A stretch of 64,000 nt of DNA from Plotosus lineatus (lineage: Eukaryota; Chordata; Actinopteri; Siluriformes; Plotosidae): contig CM045731.1 of the NCBI GenBank assembly GCA_024760905.1, forward strand, positions 26,127,501 to 26,191,500, in the 5' to 3' direction. This document shows, one piece after another, positions 23,401 through 29,707 of the stretch. How positions within the stretch are numbered: position 1 is the first letter of the stretch; every line of letters starts with the position of its first letter. Under the pieces are notes generated by a model. The model did no database searches. It had not been told where the DNA came from and saw nothing but the letters and a program-made list of their open reading frames with translations. Both the position numbers and the translations under genes were made by a program.

Positions 23401-24340
23401 AATTGGCTGTTCTAAATTGACCGTAGTTTCTCTCCTGCAGCGGCACTGGAACCCAGTCGTATCGGCACTTGCCCTTCCATTGGATCCTTCCGGTGGCCCT
23501 GAGACAGGGGGGGGACTTGCTCCATGGGTAACAGCCTGTCCCTCATTACTCCACTACGGAGGCCTACGCTATTAGTTGACATTTATTTGTTGGAAGTATT
23601 AGTTGACAGTATTGCCAGTATTTGTTGGAAGTATTAGTTGACAGATTTGTTGACAGTATTCGTTGGAAGTATTAGTTGACAGTATTTATTGACAGTATTA
23701 GTTGGAAGTATAAGTATTAGTTGACAGTATCTGTTGACAGTATTTGTTGGAAGCATTAGTTGACAGTATTTGTTGACAGTATTAGTTGGAAGTATTAGTT
23801 GACAGTATTAGTTGGCAGTATTTGTTGGAAGTATTAGTTGACAGTATTAGTTGGAAGTATTAGTTGACAGTATTTGTTGGAAGTATTAGTTGGCAGTATT
23901 TGTTGGAAGTATTAGTTGACAGTATTTGTTAGAAGTATTAGTTGACAGTATTTGTTGGAAGTATTAGTTGACAGTATTTGTTGGAAGTATTAGTTGACAG
24001 TATTTGTTGACAGTATTAGTTGGTGGTATTAGTTGACAGTATTTGTTGGAAGTATTAATTGACAATATTAGTTGGCAGTACTAGTTGACAGTATTTGTTG
24101 GAAGTATTAGTTGACAGTATTTGTTGGAGGTATTAGTTGACAGTATTTATTGGAAGTATTACTTGACAGTATTTGTTGGAAGTATTAATTGACAGTATTT
24201 GTTGGAAGTATAAGTTGACAGTATTTGTTGACAGTATTTCTCTGCAGTGCTCTACAGTGTGGTTTGGGTCGCAGCCCGGAGTGTTTCCGGAGCTTACCTG
24301 ACAGAAGCACACCAACAGCCGCGAGGAGACGATTAAACAT
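9727..24340 (-). CDS. il20ra: il20ra, interleukin-20 receptor alpha (class II cytokine receptor), complete
   Basis: Single-pass receptor chain for IL-20/IL-19/IL-24-type cytokines, signalling through JAK/STAT (family knowledge). Seven coding exons join in frame to 524 residues (human IL20RA is about 553): 24298-24340, 18557-18701, 17659-17867, 15569-15741, 12136-12286, 11379-11518, 9727-10440. Intron phases are 1-2-1-0-1-0, the class II receptor pattern. Layout: signal peptide about 1-20; fibronectin-like D1 with C85/C93 and NLRNMVRW; D2 with C214/C235; NxS/T sites at N51, N152, N179 and N185; membrane span about 247-276; PRLP box 1-like motif; long cytoplasmic tail with YNCQ at 404 and a C-terminal EKDWNLQIQ resembling the human EEWGLYVQ end. 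Fish literature may call this crfb8 (from memory). IL22RA1 is the main alternative, but the D1 motifs, C-terminus and chromosomal company favour IL20RA. The gene is divergent from med23. Confidence 0.9.
10936..11129 (-). mobile_element. SINE type A, head truncated (il20ra intron 6)
   Basis: Contains the tail-proximal and body part of type A, stops after the TTAGCTGCACTGGGG block, and abuts a type C fragment in the opposite direction at 11130. Confidence 0.8.
11130..11335 (+). mobile_element. SINE type C, 5'-truncated (il20ra intron 6)
   Basis: Begins in the CTGGTTTCCTTCCACAGT block and ends with CAGCTGAGATAGGCTGCAGC and a GGCAAATAAGCGAGTGAGTG tail. It lies 44 bases from exon 6. Confidence 0.7.
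11379..11518 (-). CDS. il20ra: il20ra exon 6 (transmembrane)
   Basis: Residues 242-287. The acceptor is tttctccag and the donor gtgagt. It encodes DPFKFQ, an uninterrupted hydrophobic span of about 30 residues, then [15 protein letters not shown] is a plausible box 1-type JAK docking motif (inference). Confidence 0.93.
11592..11622 (+). repeat. (ATC)n microsatellite (il20ra intron 5)
   Basis: About nine ATC units followed by a pyrimidine-rich TTCTTC run. Confidence 0.85.
12006..12085 (+). repeat. (GT)40 microsatellite next to the il20ra exon 5 donor
   Basis: Eighty bases of GT with one GC variant near the right end. In the il20ra transcript it is a CA repeat starting about 50 nt downstream of the exon 5 donor, a position where hnRNP L-type binding can affect splicing (family knowledge; inference here). 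Confidence 0.92.
12136..12286 (-). CDS. il20ra: il20ra exon 5 (D2, second half)
   Basis: Residues 191-240. It has a long T-rich acceptor and donor gtaaaa. YCVKAEV...WICV supplies the D2 cysteine pair C214/C235. A 40-unit (GT)n tract, read as CA on the coding strand, starts 50 bases past the donor. Confidence 0.92.
12984..13338 (-). mobile_element. SINE type B with 17-bp target duplication
   Basis: Flanked by GAAAGATAGATATAATG at 12967-12983 and 13339-13355, the longest clean duplication in the window, so probably a young insertion. The RTE-derived tail is at the left and the tRNA-like head at the right. Located in il20ra intron 4. Confidence 0.93.
13476..13606 (-). mobile_element. SINE type A, tail fragment
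   Basis: Only the L2-like 3' part is present (GAACTGCTTAATCCTAATTT through GTACACCCTGGATGGC). Confidence 0.75.
13716..13760 (-). mobile_element. RTE-type tail fragment
   Basis: CCCTTTGTCTCAGGGGTCGC followed by ACAGCGAATCACATGTTTG is the type B or RTE 3' end in reverse, cut by the following GT repeat. Confidence 0.6.
13765..13807 (+). repeat. (GT)n/(TA)n microsatellite
   Basis: GT units run into TA units directly before a type B SINE. The TA run continues on the other side of the SINE at 14162-14191, so the SINE split a compound microsatellite. Confidence 0.9.
13814..14160 (+). mobile_element. SINE type B inserted in a microsatellite
   Basis: A full copy with tRNA-like head (GGTTCGAG box B start) and RTE-derived end, flanked by TA repeats on both sides. 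Located in il20ra intron 4. Confidence 0.88.
14212..14840. mobile_element. Tigger/pogo-like remnant
   Basis: Starts with the TACGAAAAATCCAGTTTACG type of terminal sequence shared with 16110 and 44370. It includes a (CA)n run at 14565-14610 and a decayed coding block (ATATCGCAAAGGAATATGG) parallel to the better one at 16470-16720. No intact frame. Confidence 0.6.
15128..15420. mobile_element. SINE type A fold-back (inverted junction)
   Basis: 15128-15204 is a minus-strand type A body piece. From 15205 the same body starts again on the plus strand and runs to a complete L2-like tail. The two halves contain complementary CAGTGAGAGACATGGC and CATGTCTCTCACTGTC blocks and can pair. Located in il20ra intron 4 near exon 4. 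Confidence 0.8.
15569..15741 (-). CDS. il20ra: il20ra exon 4 (D2, first half)
   Basis: Residues 134-190. The acceptor is ttccgcag and the donor gtacag. It starts at the domain linker ILGPPQVNV (human IGPPEVAL) and ends at [12 protein letters not shown], with three N-glycosylation sites. Phase 0 out. Confidence 0.92.
16110..16999 (+). mobile_element. Tigger/pogo-like DNA transposon, inactivated
   Basis: Outer ends are mutually inverted (ACTTGGCCCTCTACTCACGA near 16110; GCAAGTAGAGGGCCGACTGT near 16980). The interior at about 16480-16720 translates in pieces resembling a Tigger/jerky HTH start ([19 protein letters not shown], then [18 protein letters not shown]) with stops and frameshifts. Length about 0.9 kb, so internally deleted. 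Located in il20ra intron 3. Confidence 0.75.
17494..17615 (+). mobile_element. SINE type A, tail fragment beside il20ra exon 3
   Basis: 5'-truncated copy with only the L2-like end (GCGAGCTGTCCAGGGTGTAC through TAAGTGGTTCAGAAAACGAA and ATGA repeats). It ends 44 bases from the exon 3 donor. Confidence 0.85.
17659..17867 (-). CDS. il20ra: il20ra exon 3 (D1, second half)
   Basis: Residues 64-132. The acceptor is ctgctgtag and the donor gtaagt. It contains EQC, TEC, the [13 protein letters not shown] strand and SEW, aligning with the human ETSDYEHQYYAKV and KWAESGRF region. Phases are 2 in, 1 out. A (GT)n tract lies about 120-210 bases upstream, in intron 2. Confidence 0.93.
17986..18080 (+). repeat. 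(GT)n microsatellite (il20ra intron 2)
   Basis: Over 90 bases of GT with few GA or AT variants, about 120 bases upstream of the exon 3 acceptor on the coding strand, where it reads CA. Confidence 0.92.
18115..18453 (-). mobile_element. SINE type A
   Basis: Near full length, tail at the left (CATTTTCTGTAACCTCTTAA) and tRNA-like head at the right (ACCACCAGACTACCACTGCC). It ends about 100 bases from il20ra exon 2. Confidence 0.85.
18557..18701 (-). CDS. il20ra: il20ra exon 2 (D1, first half)
   Basis: Residues 16-62. The acceptor is ggacattag and the donor gtgagt. It encodes the end of the leader, then [18 protein letters not shown] and SYTVEYA, the first strands of fibronectin domain 1. N51 is an N-I-S glycosylation site. 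Confidence 0.92.
18770..18830 (+). repeat. (TAA)n microsatellite (il20ra intron 1)
   Basis: About 18 TAA units, about 70 bases upstream of the il20ra exon 2 acceptor. Confidence 0.9.
19124..19570. mobile_element. Two head-to-head SINE type C copies
   Basis: 19124-19310 is a plus-strand copy (AGCAGTTAGCACATCCACC, CCTCACAGCAAGAAGGTC). 19311-19570 is a minus-strand copy (GACTTGAACCCAGGACCTTC near its right end). They meet near the GGGTACACCCC block of the second copy. Confidence 0.75.
19838..20073 (-). mobile_element. SINE type A, head truncated
   Basis: Carries the L2-like tail and body, ending at TTAGCTGCAGG followed by a G run. The tRNA-like head is absent. Confidence 0.8.
20259..20415 (+). 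repeat. Long (TA)n microsatellite
   Basis: Two TA blocks separated by a T-rich interruption near 20335-20356, together about 150 bases. Open frames here (Tyr/Ile repeats) are artefacts. Confidence 0.95.
20434..20773 (+). mobile_element. SINE type B with 13-bp target duplication
   Basis: Flanked by TATACACTTTATT (20421-20433) and TATACATTTTATT (20774-20786), one mismatch. It was inserted at the edge of the TA microsatellite. Located in il20ra intron 1. Confidence 0.88.
20787..21615. other. il20ra intron 1 stretch, no feature recognised
   Basis: About 800 bases of unique-looking intron with a short TTTA run at 21378-21405. No exon or transposon end recognised. Confidence 0.45.
21616..21950 (+). 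mobile_element. SINE type A (il20ra intron 1)
   Basis: Head GGGGCAGTGGTGGTAAAAGG (box A damaged), box B GGGGTTCAAGCCCC, body and full L2-like tail ending TTCAGAAAATGAAAAT. Confidence 0.85.
22264..22925 (+). mobile_element. SINE type C split by a type D insertion
   Basis: The type C head (CAGGGTGGCATATTGTTTAG) stops at 22304 and resumes at 22608 with AGGTCCTGTG and the standard body and tail, ending in GGATGGATGGATGG and (TAA)n. The intervening 22305-22607 is a complete type D SINE. Confidence 0.88.
22305..22607 (-). mobile_element. SINE type D nested in type C, 11-bp target duplication
   Basis: Flanked by TCACAGCAAGA at 22294-22304 and 22608-22618, a site inside the host SINE. The order of events is therefore certain: type C first, type D later. 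Confidence 0.92.
23205..24240 (+). repeat. Tandem array of 13-bp units (26-bp dimers) in il20ra intron 1
   Basis: Alternating GTATTAGTTGACA and GTATTTGTTGGAA units, with variants, run from about 23568 to 24240, roughly 50 units. A few more units lie left of the inserted SINE at 23205-23228. The array ends about 60 bases from the exon 1 donor, so it is the first part of il20ra intron 1. Confidence 0.93.
23229..23567 (+). mobile_element. SINE type C with an unrecognised 3' part, inside the 13-bp array
   Basis: 23229-23430 is a clean type C head and body (GCGGCACGGTGGCGTAGTGG, GGTTTGATTCCCGGCC). From about 23431 it continues as sequence seen in no other copy here (TCCTGCAGCGGCACTGGAAC, CCATTGGATCCTTCCGGTGG). 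Array units TATTAGTTGACA border it on both sides. Confidence 0.75.
24298..24340 (-). CDS. il20ra: il20ra exon 1 (signal peptide, start codon)
   Basis: Start ATG at 24340-24338, encoding [14 protein letters not shown] plus one base before gtaagc. I chose this start because it gives a hydrophobic leader and phase 1, which joins exon 2 in frame. A longer frame from 24414 ends in phase 0, encodes a His/Gln run and would not splice in frame. Confidence 0.88.
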
Positions 24341-24700
24341 GGCTCGACATGAACACAACACATCTGTACACTGACATGCTGCTGCTGCTGCTGGTGGTGG
24401 TGGTGTCCACGCATGCGCCTTTCCCCCTTTCTTCCTTTAATAATTAATTAATTAATTTGGACTAATAATAAGACATAAAAGTTGATGATTTACTCCATTA
24501 CAGTATTTCTCTCGCGGAAACCTGATACGAGCCGCGCGCCCTTGAAGATTAAGATTCACACGCACAACCGCGCGCACACTTTTTTTCCCTCTGAGACGAA
24601 ACTTCCAGTGGGTGGAGCTTTAAGTTGCCAAGGTAACACAAGAGCGTCAGAGGTAACACCAGCACCTATTGAAGCAATGCAATATGAAATTCTTACTGGG
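24341..24700 (-). promoter_or_regulatory. Likely il20ra 5' UTR and promoter region
   Basis: Upstream of the il20ra ATG, with a trinucleotide CAC/CAG run at about 24379-24403 in the presumed 5' UTR. The stretch 24510-24610 is richer in CG (CGCGGAAACC, GAGCCGCGCGCCC, CCGCGCGCAC) than its surroundings. No TATA box assigned. Position and composition are the only support. Confidence 0.4.
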
Positions 24701-24774
24701 TGAGGAGTCTCAACGGGGATGAATCAGGCACTCTTTGTTTAGACTTTTGTGTGTGTGTGTGTACTGTATATATA

Positions 24775-24897
24775 CCCCATGCAAACACCGAGAGAACATG
24801 CAAACTTCATACAGAAACACCTGAGCTGGGACTTGAACCCAGGACCTTCTTGTTGTGAGGCAGACATGTGAAACACTATGCCAATGTGCCACCTGTG
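24775..24897 (-). mobile_element. SINE type C, head fragment
   Basis: Contains GACTTGAACCCAGGACCTTC and the AACACTATGCCAATGTGCC head in reverse. Confidence 0.75.
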
Positions 24898-25004
24898 GGT
24901 TTCAGAAAGAAAAAACATTTCTTAGCTTTTTTTTATTTTGATATACAGTACTTTATTAATCATTACGGAAAATAATTTCCTATGAATTTAACCCATACAA
25001 AGTG

Positions 25005-25042
<38 letters not shown>

Positions 25043-25077
25043 AACACATACACACACACATACGCACACACACAGTG

Positions 25078-25115
<38 letters not shown>

Positions 25116-25284
25116 CTTAAACAGTGAGCACACACACACACACACAACACACACGCGCACACACACACACAGACGCTCGGAAACAGTGAGCACACACACA
25201 CACCACACACACACTCACACACACACACACCCACACACACAGACAAACACATACACACACAAACACACAACAACACACGCGTAC

Positions 25285-25340
<56 letters not shown>

Positions 25341-25353
25341 GCTCGTAAACAGT

Positions 25354-25392
<39 letters not shown>
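25005..25392 (+). repeat. Large (CA)n block with a higher-order pattern
   Basis: Nearly 400 bases of CA repeats broken by a recurring spacer of the type CGCTCTTAAACAGTGAGCAC (near 25113, 25172 and 25332). Long His/Thr and Cys/Val open frames on both strands come from this block and are not genes. Confidence 0.93.
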
Positions 25393-25393
<1 letters not shown>

Positions 25394-25522
25394 TGGGGTG
25401 CCGGAGATCAGGTGGGGGTTATAGGTGCCTTCCTTGCTCAGTGGCCCTTCAGCCATTTTATCTGGAGGATGAGAAAGTGCTGCTCACTCCCTCACCGCCG
25501 CGCATTTTCCCGGTGCGCGTTT

Positions 25523-25670
25523 TGGGTCAGGGTTTATGGTTAGGGTTTAGGGTTAGGGTTGGGATTAGGGTTAGGGTTTGGGGTTTAGGATGAGGGTTAG
25601 GGTTAAGTTTATGGTTAGGGTTTAGGGTTAGGGTTTGGGATTAGGGCTCGGGTTTAGGGTTAGGGTTAAA
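25523..25670 (+). repeat. Interstitial telomere-like (TTAGGG)n tract
   Basis: About 150 bases of GGGTTAGGGTTTAGGG-type repeats with TTGGGA and TTTATGG variants. The G-rich strand is plus. It lies in the il20ra-med23 spacer. Confidence 0.92.
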
Positions 25671-25926
25671 ATTGAACAAAATATTTTATCTTGTGAGCAA
25701 ATGTTTGTTTTTTCATTAAGGCTGTAAGCAAATATCCTGGAAACTATATCTTCCCCACCGCCATGCATTTTTCCTGCTGGTTTGTTAATCAAACTGATCG
25801 AACCAAATGTCCCAGTTGTTTCTGATGAACCAAATTTTTCTCTCCCAAAGATGCTTATCTAAACTTTAGGCTACGACTGTCCCCCAAAATATAGATTTGA
25901 GTATTTTGGTCTTTTGATCTTTTGAT

Positions 25927-26256
25927 GGGGCAGTGGCGGTCTAGTGCTAAGGCACTGGATCGCTGATCCAAAGGTTGGGGGTTCGAGTCCCACTCTCCAC
26001 AAGGTTGTCACTGTGCACCCCAGTGCAGCTAACTGGGTTATCAAAGGCCAGCCATGTCTCCCACTGTCTATGGTGTGAAGCATGTAAAAGAACCATTGCT
26101 GACTGTCGCAAAGGGTAGGCTACAATGCCATCAGCGTGTTTCTGCACTGCGATGGCCTGGCGAGCTGTCCAGGGTGTATTCTGCCCTCGCCCGAAGTTGG
26201 CTGGGATGGGCACCAGCCTCCCCGTGACCCCAATTAGGATTAAGCGGTTACAGAAA
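25927..26256 (+). mobile_element. SINE type A with 12-bp target duplication
   Basis: Flanked by TGATCTTTTGAT at 25915-25926 and 26257-26268. Full head, body and L2-like tail. Confidence 0.9.
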
Positions 26257-26268
26257 TGATCTTTTGAT

Positions 26269-27192
26269 TTTTCAGTGGAATAATTTTTAAAATACTGAAA
26301 TGGGAAATGCAGGCTTGAGTTTCAGAGTGACGGGACAGACGAAGAGCCTGCAAACATCGGCTGAGAACCAGAAATGTAATGTGGAGTTAATAAGGAAGTT
26401 TTCTATACACTTGCAAATAAAGCAGACTTTCCCCATTCTCTAAATATTTGTCGTGTTAAAGTGTACATGTTGGTCTCAAATACCTTTCAACAGCTTTGCA
26501 GGTGTTATCTGTGTTGTTTTTATTGTGTTCTACTTTTTCCTCAATAGTGTTGTGTTAAACCAAAACAGCAGATAATTCATACAGAGGAAAAAAAAACCCG
26601 ATAGACCAATCGTAAAAATATCACATATCCAACATTTTATCGATTTCATCTTGATATTGATTGATTGATATTACAGTATCAACACACTTTTGCCTCATGA
26701 TACCATGTGTATGAATGTGCCAGCTAGATTAATGGCATGCTTTTGAGTTATTGGAGGAAAATGGTGCCTGGAGGAAAGTCCCAGGAGAACAGCCAAGCAG
26801 GCATTGAAACGCCTCGGGGATGGAACTTGAAACCCGTATGTTCTTGCTGTGAGGCAAATGTGTCAACTAGTACACCATTGGGCTGTCTGGCAAAATACTT
26901 CTTTGACCATAATCTGATACAACAACTTGGGAAGGGCTGAGTTTGAATCAGCATTCATTCCTCAAATGTTTGTCAACTCAGTATTTGTGCAGTTTGCCAG
27001 TTTTTCCTGAACTGCCAGCATGCCGGTTTTCAGCCTCTGTATTATATCTGATATCTCATCAGGATGTGGGGGGTGGGGGTGATGTCGTGGTGGTGGTTGT
27101 AATGTATTGTTTTTTTTCCCCCCCCTGCTGTCAGGTTGAACTGAGTTCATCTCTCTTAGTCCACAGGACACATCTATTTTATTATATATGCT
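26269..27192. other. il20ra-med23 spacer, mostly unrecognised
   Basis: No host gene seen. 26745-26890 resembles a very diverged minus-strand type C SINE (TGTTCTTGCTGTGAGGC). The rest looks unique. Confidence 0.4.
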
Positions 27193-27193
27193 T

Positions 27194-27259
<66 letters not shown>

Positions 27260-27593
27260 TCATTATTATTATTATTATCATTATTATTATCATTATTATT
27301 ATTATTCATTCATTCATTTTCTGCACCACTCCTAATTAGGGTTGCGAGTGGCTGGCATCCATCTCAGAGTACACCCTGGACAGTTCGCCAGGCCAAGGCA
27401 GGGTAGAAACACACTGGCTATGCAGCCTCTTGACAAAAATCAGCAATGGATTTTTTACAGACTCTCACCATAGACAGTGAGAGACACGGTCGGCCTTATC
27501 AGCTGCACCGGGGAGAACAGCAGAACCGCTGACAATAGGGCTTGAACATCTGACTTTGGGCTCGGTAATCTAGCACCTTACCACCACTACTAC

Positions 27594-27664
<71 letters not shown>
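27193..27664 (+). repeat. (ATT)n microsatellite split by a SINE
   Basis: ATT units occupy 27193-27307 and 27589-27664 on either side of a minus-strand type A SINE. Open frames rich in Tyr, Leu or Asn here are artefacts. Confidence 0.92.
27308..27588 (-). mobile_element. SINE type A inserted in the ATT microsatellite
   Basis: Tail at the left (CATTCATTTTCTGCACCACT) and decayed head at the right (TCTAGCACCTTACCACCACT). Diverged, with deletions relative to other copies. Confidence 0.8.
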
Positions 27665-27666
<2 letters not shown>

Positions 27667-27674
27667 CTATTATA

Positions 27675-28010
27675 GGTGGCACAGTGGCATAGTGGTTAAC
27701 AAGCCCACCTCACAGCAAGAAGGCCTGGGTTCGATTCACAGTGTGGAGTTTGCATATTTACCCCGTGCTTGCGCAGGTTCACTCCGGGTACTCCGGTTTC
27801 CTCCCGCAGTTCAAAAACATGCACAGTCAGTTAAGTGGCTCATTCAAATCTCCCCTAGGTGTGAATGGTTGTGTGAGTGTTCACCCTGTGATGGCCTGGC
27901 GAGCTGTCCAGGGTGTACCCCGCCCATGCCCGGAGTCAGCTGAGATGGGCCCTAGCCTCCCCACGACCCTAATTAGGATTAAGCGGTTCAGAAAATGAAT
28001 GAATGGTTGA
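27675..28010 (+). mobile_element. SINE type C, near full length
   Basis: Head GGTGGCACAGTGGCATAGTG, box B GGGTTCGATTC, body and L2-like tail ending TTCAGAAAATGAATGAATGG. Confidence 0.88.
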
Positions 28011-28447
28011 ATGAGTTGTTGTTGTTTTAAATATACCATATAAGCAACTGATTAATTTCTAGTAGGGGCACTCAAACATTTTTTTACTGCTCACTACGGC
28101 GCTCGGCTCCACCATATGCACAACTGTAATACACAAATGACTGGCCATATCTACACTTTGTTTTGTATAACATCTCGGTGCTGAGATGTAGAACAGATTC
28201 TGCGAGCTGTCTGATTGCCTGATGCTCTGCTTTTGCCTCACAGTCATTTGGGGACTGAGGTTCTGCTCAACAGGATTCTGTAGAGCTGCTGCTGTAAATA
28301 AACCCTCTTATTTACAATCTGCTTCTCATTAAGACATTGTAAACATTCTCAGCACTGTAATGTATGCGTCCTCTTCTACACCCAAACACTGATTTACTCG
28401 AAGATGGTGGCGGAGTCTGTTCCCTTGGTCTCTCCCAGGACTCGAAG

Positions 28448-28451
28448 ATAC

Positions 28452-28500
<49 letters not shown>
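28448..28500 (+). repeat. (GATA)n microsatellite
   Basis: About 13 uninterrupted GATA units. Confidence 0.95.
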
Positions 28501-28625
28501 GTACTAAAATTATTATGTGATGTCTATGGCTGCTGCATGTGTCAGTTTACATTGTGATGTCATAACCTTATACTGACTCACGCAGGGTTCTCAAGTCAAG
28601 CAAGTAGATTTAGGTGATCTTCATT

Positions 28626-29652
28626 GATTCATTTTCTGAACCGCTTAATCCTAATTAGGGTCATGGGGAGGCTGAGGCCCATTTCAGCTGACTCTAGGCG
28701 AGGGCAGGGTACACCCTGGACAGCTTGCCAGGCCATTGCAGGACCAGCACTCACACAACCATTCACACTTAAACCGAGGATTTAGAACAGCCAATTAACT
28801 TACTGTGCATGTTTATGTTCATGTATGCACTCTCCGGGTCGGGAATGACGTCCTTCCCCAAGTGGAGGAGTTTAAGTATCTTGGAGTCTTGTTCACGAGT
28901 GAGGGAAGGATGGAGCGGGAGATCGACAGACGGATCACTGCAGCCTCTGCTGTAAAGTGGACCCTGTACCGGTCCATCGTGGTGAAGAGGGAGCTGAGCC
29001 ACAAGGGAAAGTTCTCAATTTGCCAGTCGATCTATGTTCCAATTCTCACCTATGGTCATGAGCTTTGGGTAGTGACTGAAAGAACAAGATTGTGGATACA
29101 AGTGGCTGAAATTAGCGTCCTTCGCCGGGTGGTGGGACTCTCTCTTAGAGATAAGATGAGAAGCTCAATCATCCGGGGAGAGCTCAGAGTAGAACCGCTG
29201 CTCCTCCGCATTGAGAGGGGCCAGTTGAGGTGGCTAGGGCATCTGGTCAGAATGCCTCCTGAACACTTCCCTGGTGTGGTGTTTCGGGCATGTCCAACCG
29301 GGAAGAGACCCCGGGGTCGACCTAGAACACACCAGAGGGACTATGTCTCTTGGATTGTCTCTGAATTCCGCAGTGTCCCCCTGGAAGAGATGGAGGAAGT
29401 GGCTAAGGAGAGGGACATCTGGACCTCATTGCTTAGGCTGCTGCCCTTACAACCCTACCCCAGAATAAGCAGAAGAAGATGATGGTGATGATGATTTTTT
29501 TGAACTGTGTAAGGAAACCGGAATACCTGGAGGAAACCCATGCAAGCACGAGAAGAACATGCAAACTCCACACAGAAATGCCTGCACTGGGAATCGAACC
29601 CAGAACCTTCATGTTGTGAGGCAGAAGTGCTAACCACTACATCACAGTGCAT
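28626..29652 (-). mobile_element. SINE type C split by a LINE fragment
   Basis: 28626-28815 is the tail half (GAACCGCTTAATCCTAATTA, ACAGCCAATTAACTTACTG). 29496-29652 is the head half (GAATCGAACCCAGAACCTTC, CTAACCACTACATCACAGTG). The gap is a LINE 3' fragment. Confidence 0.82.
28816..29495 (+). mobile_element. LINE 3' fragment of a second RT family (C-terminal open frame)
   Basis: An open frame of about 225 codons encodes the C-terminal part of a non-LTR reverse transcriptase polyprotein: VEEFKYLGVLFTSEGRMERE, YVPILTYGHELWV, RWLGHLVRMPPEHFPG and TGKRPRGRPRTH. This module is common in fish genomes. I do not assign a clade. It differs clearly from the RTE copies (GSTIQSNGECG). It interrupts a type C SINE, so it is not a host gene. 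Confidence 0.85.
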
Positions 29653-29707
29653 TTTAGGTGTTATGTGTTTGTTATTTATTATATAATAAGTTTAATAATC
29701 AATAATA

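Noticed and set aside
23568..24240. CRISPR-like regular repeat array
   Set aside because: Adjacent 13-bp units without unique spacers, in a vertebrate intron; an ordinary minisatellite.
24298..24414. Longer frame over il20ra exon 1 with a His/Gln-rich start
   Set aside because: It ends in phase 0, which cannot join exon 2, and lacks a leader; the ATG at 24340 fits both requirements.
24580..24610. ISRE- or GAS-like site in the il20ra promoter (GACGAAACTTCC)
   Set aside because: The match is partial and such words are expected by chance; not listed as a feature.
24963..25593. Open frames up to 172 codons rich in His/Thr or Cys/Val
   Set aside because: Products of the CA/GT block and the telomere-like tract.
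27193..27406. Tyr- or Leu-rich open frames
   Set aside because: Translations of the ATT microsatellite.
28805..29482. 225-codon frame as a possible host gene
   Set aside because: It is a LINE reverse transcriptase C-terminus interrupting a SINE.
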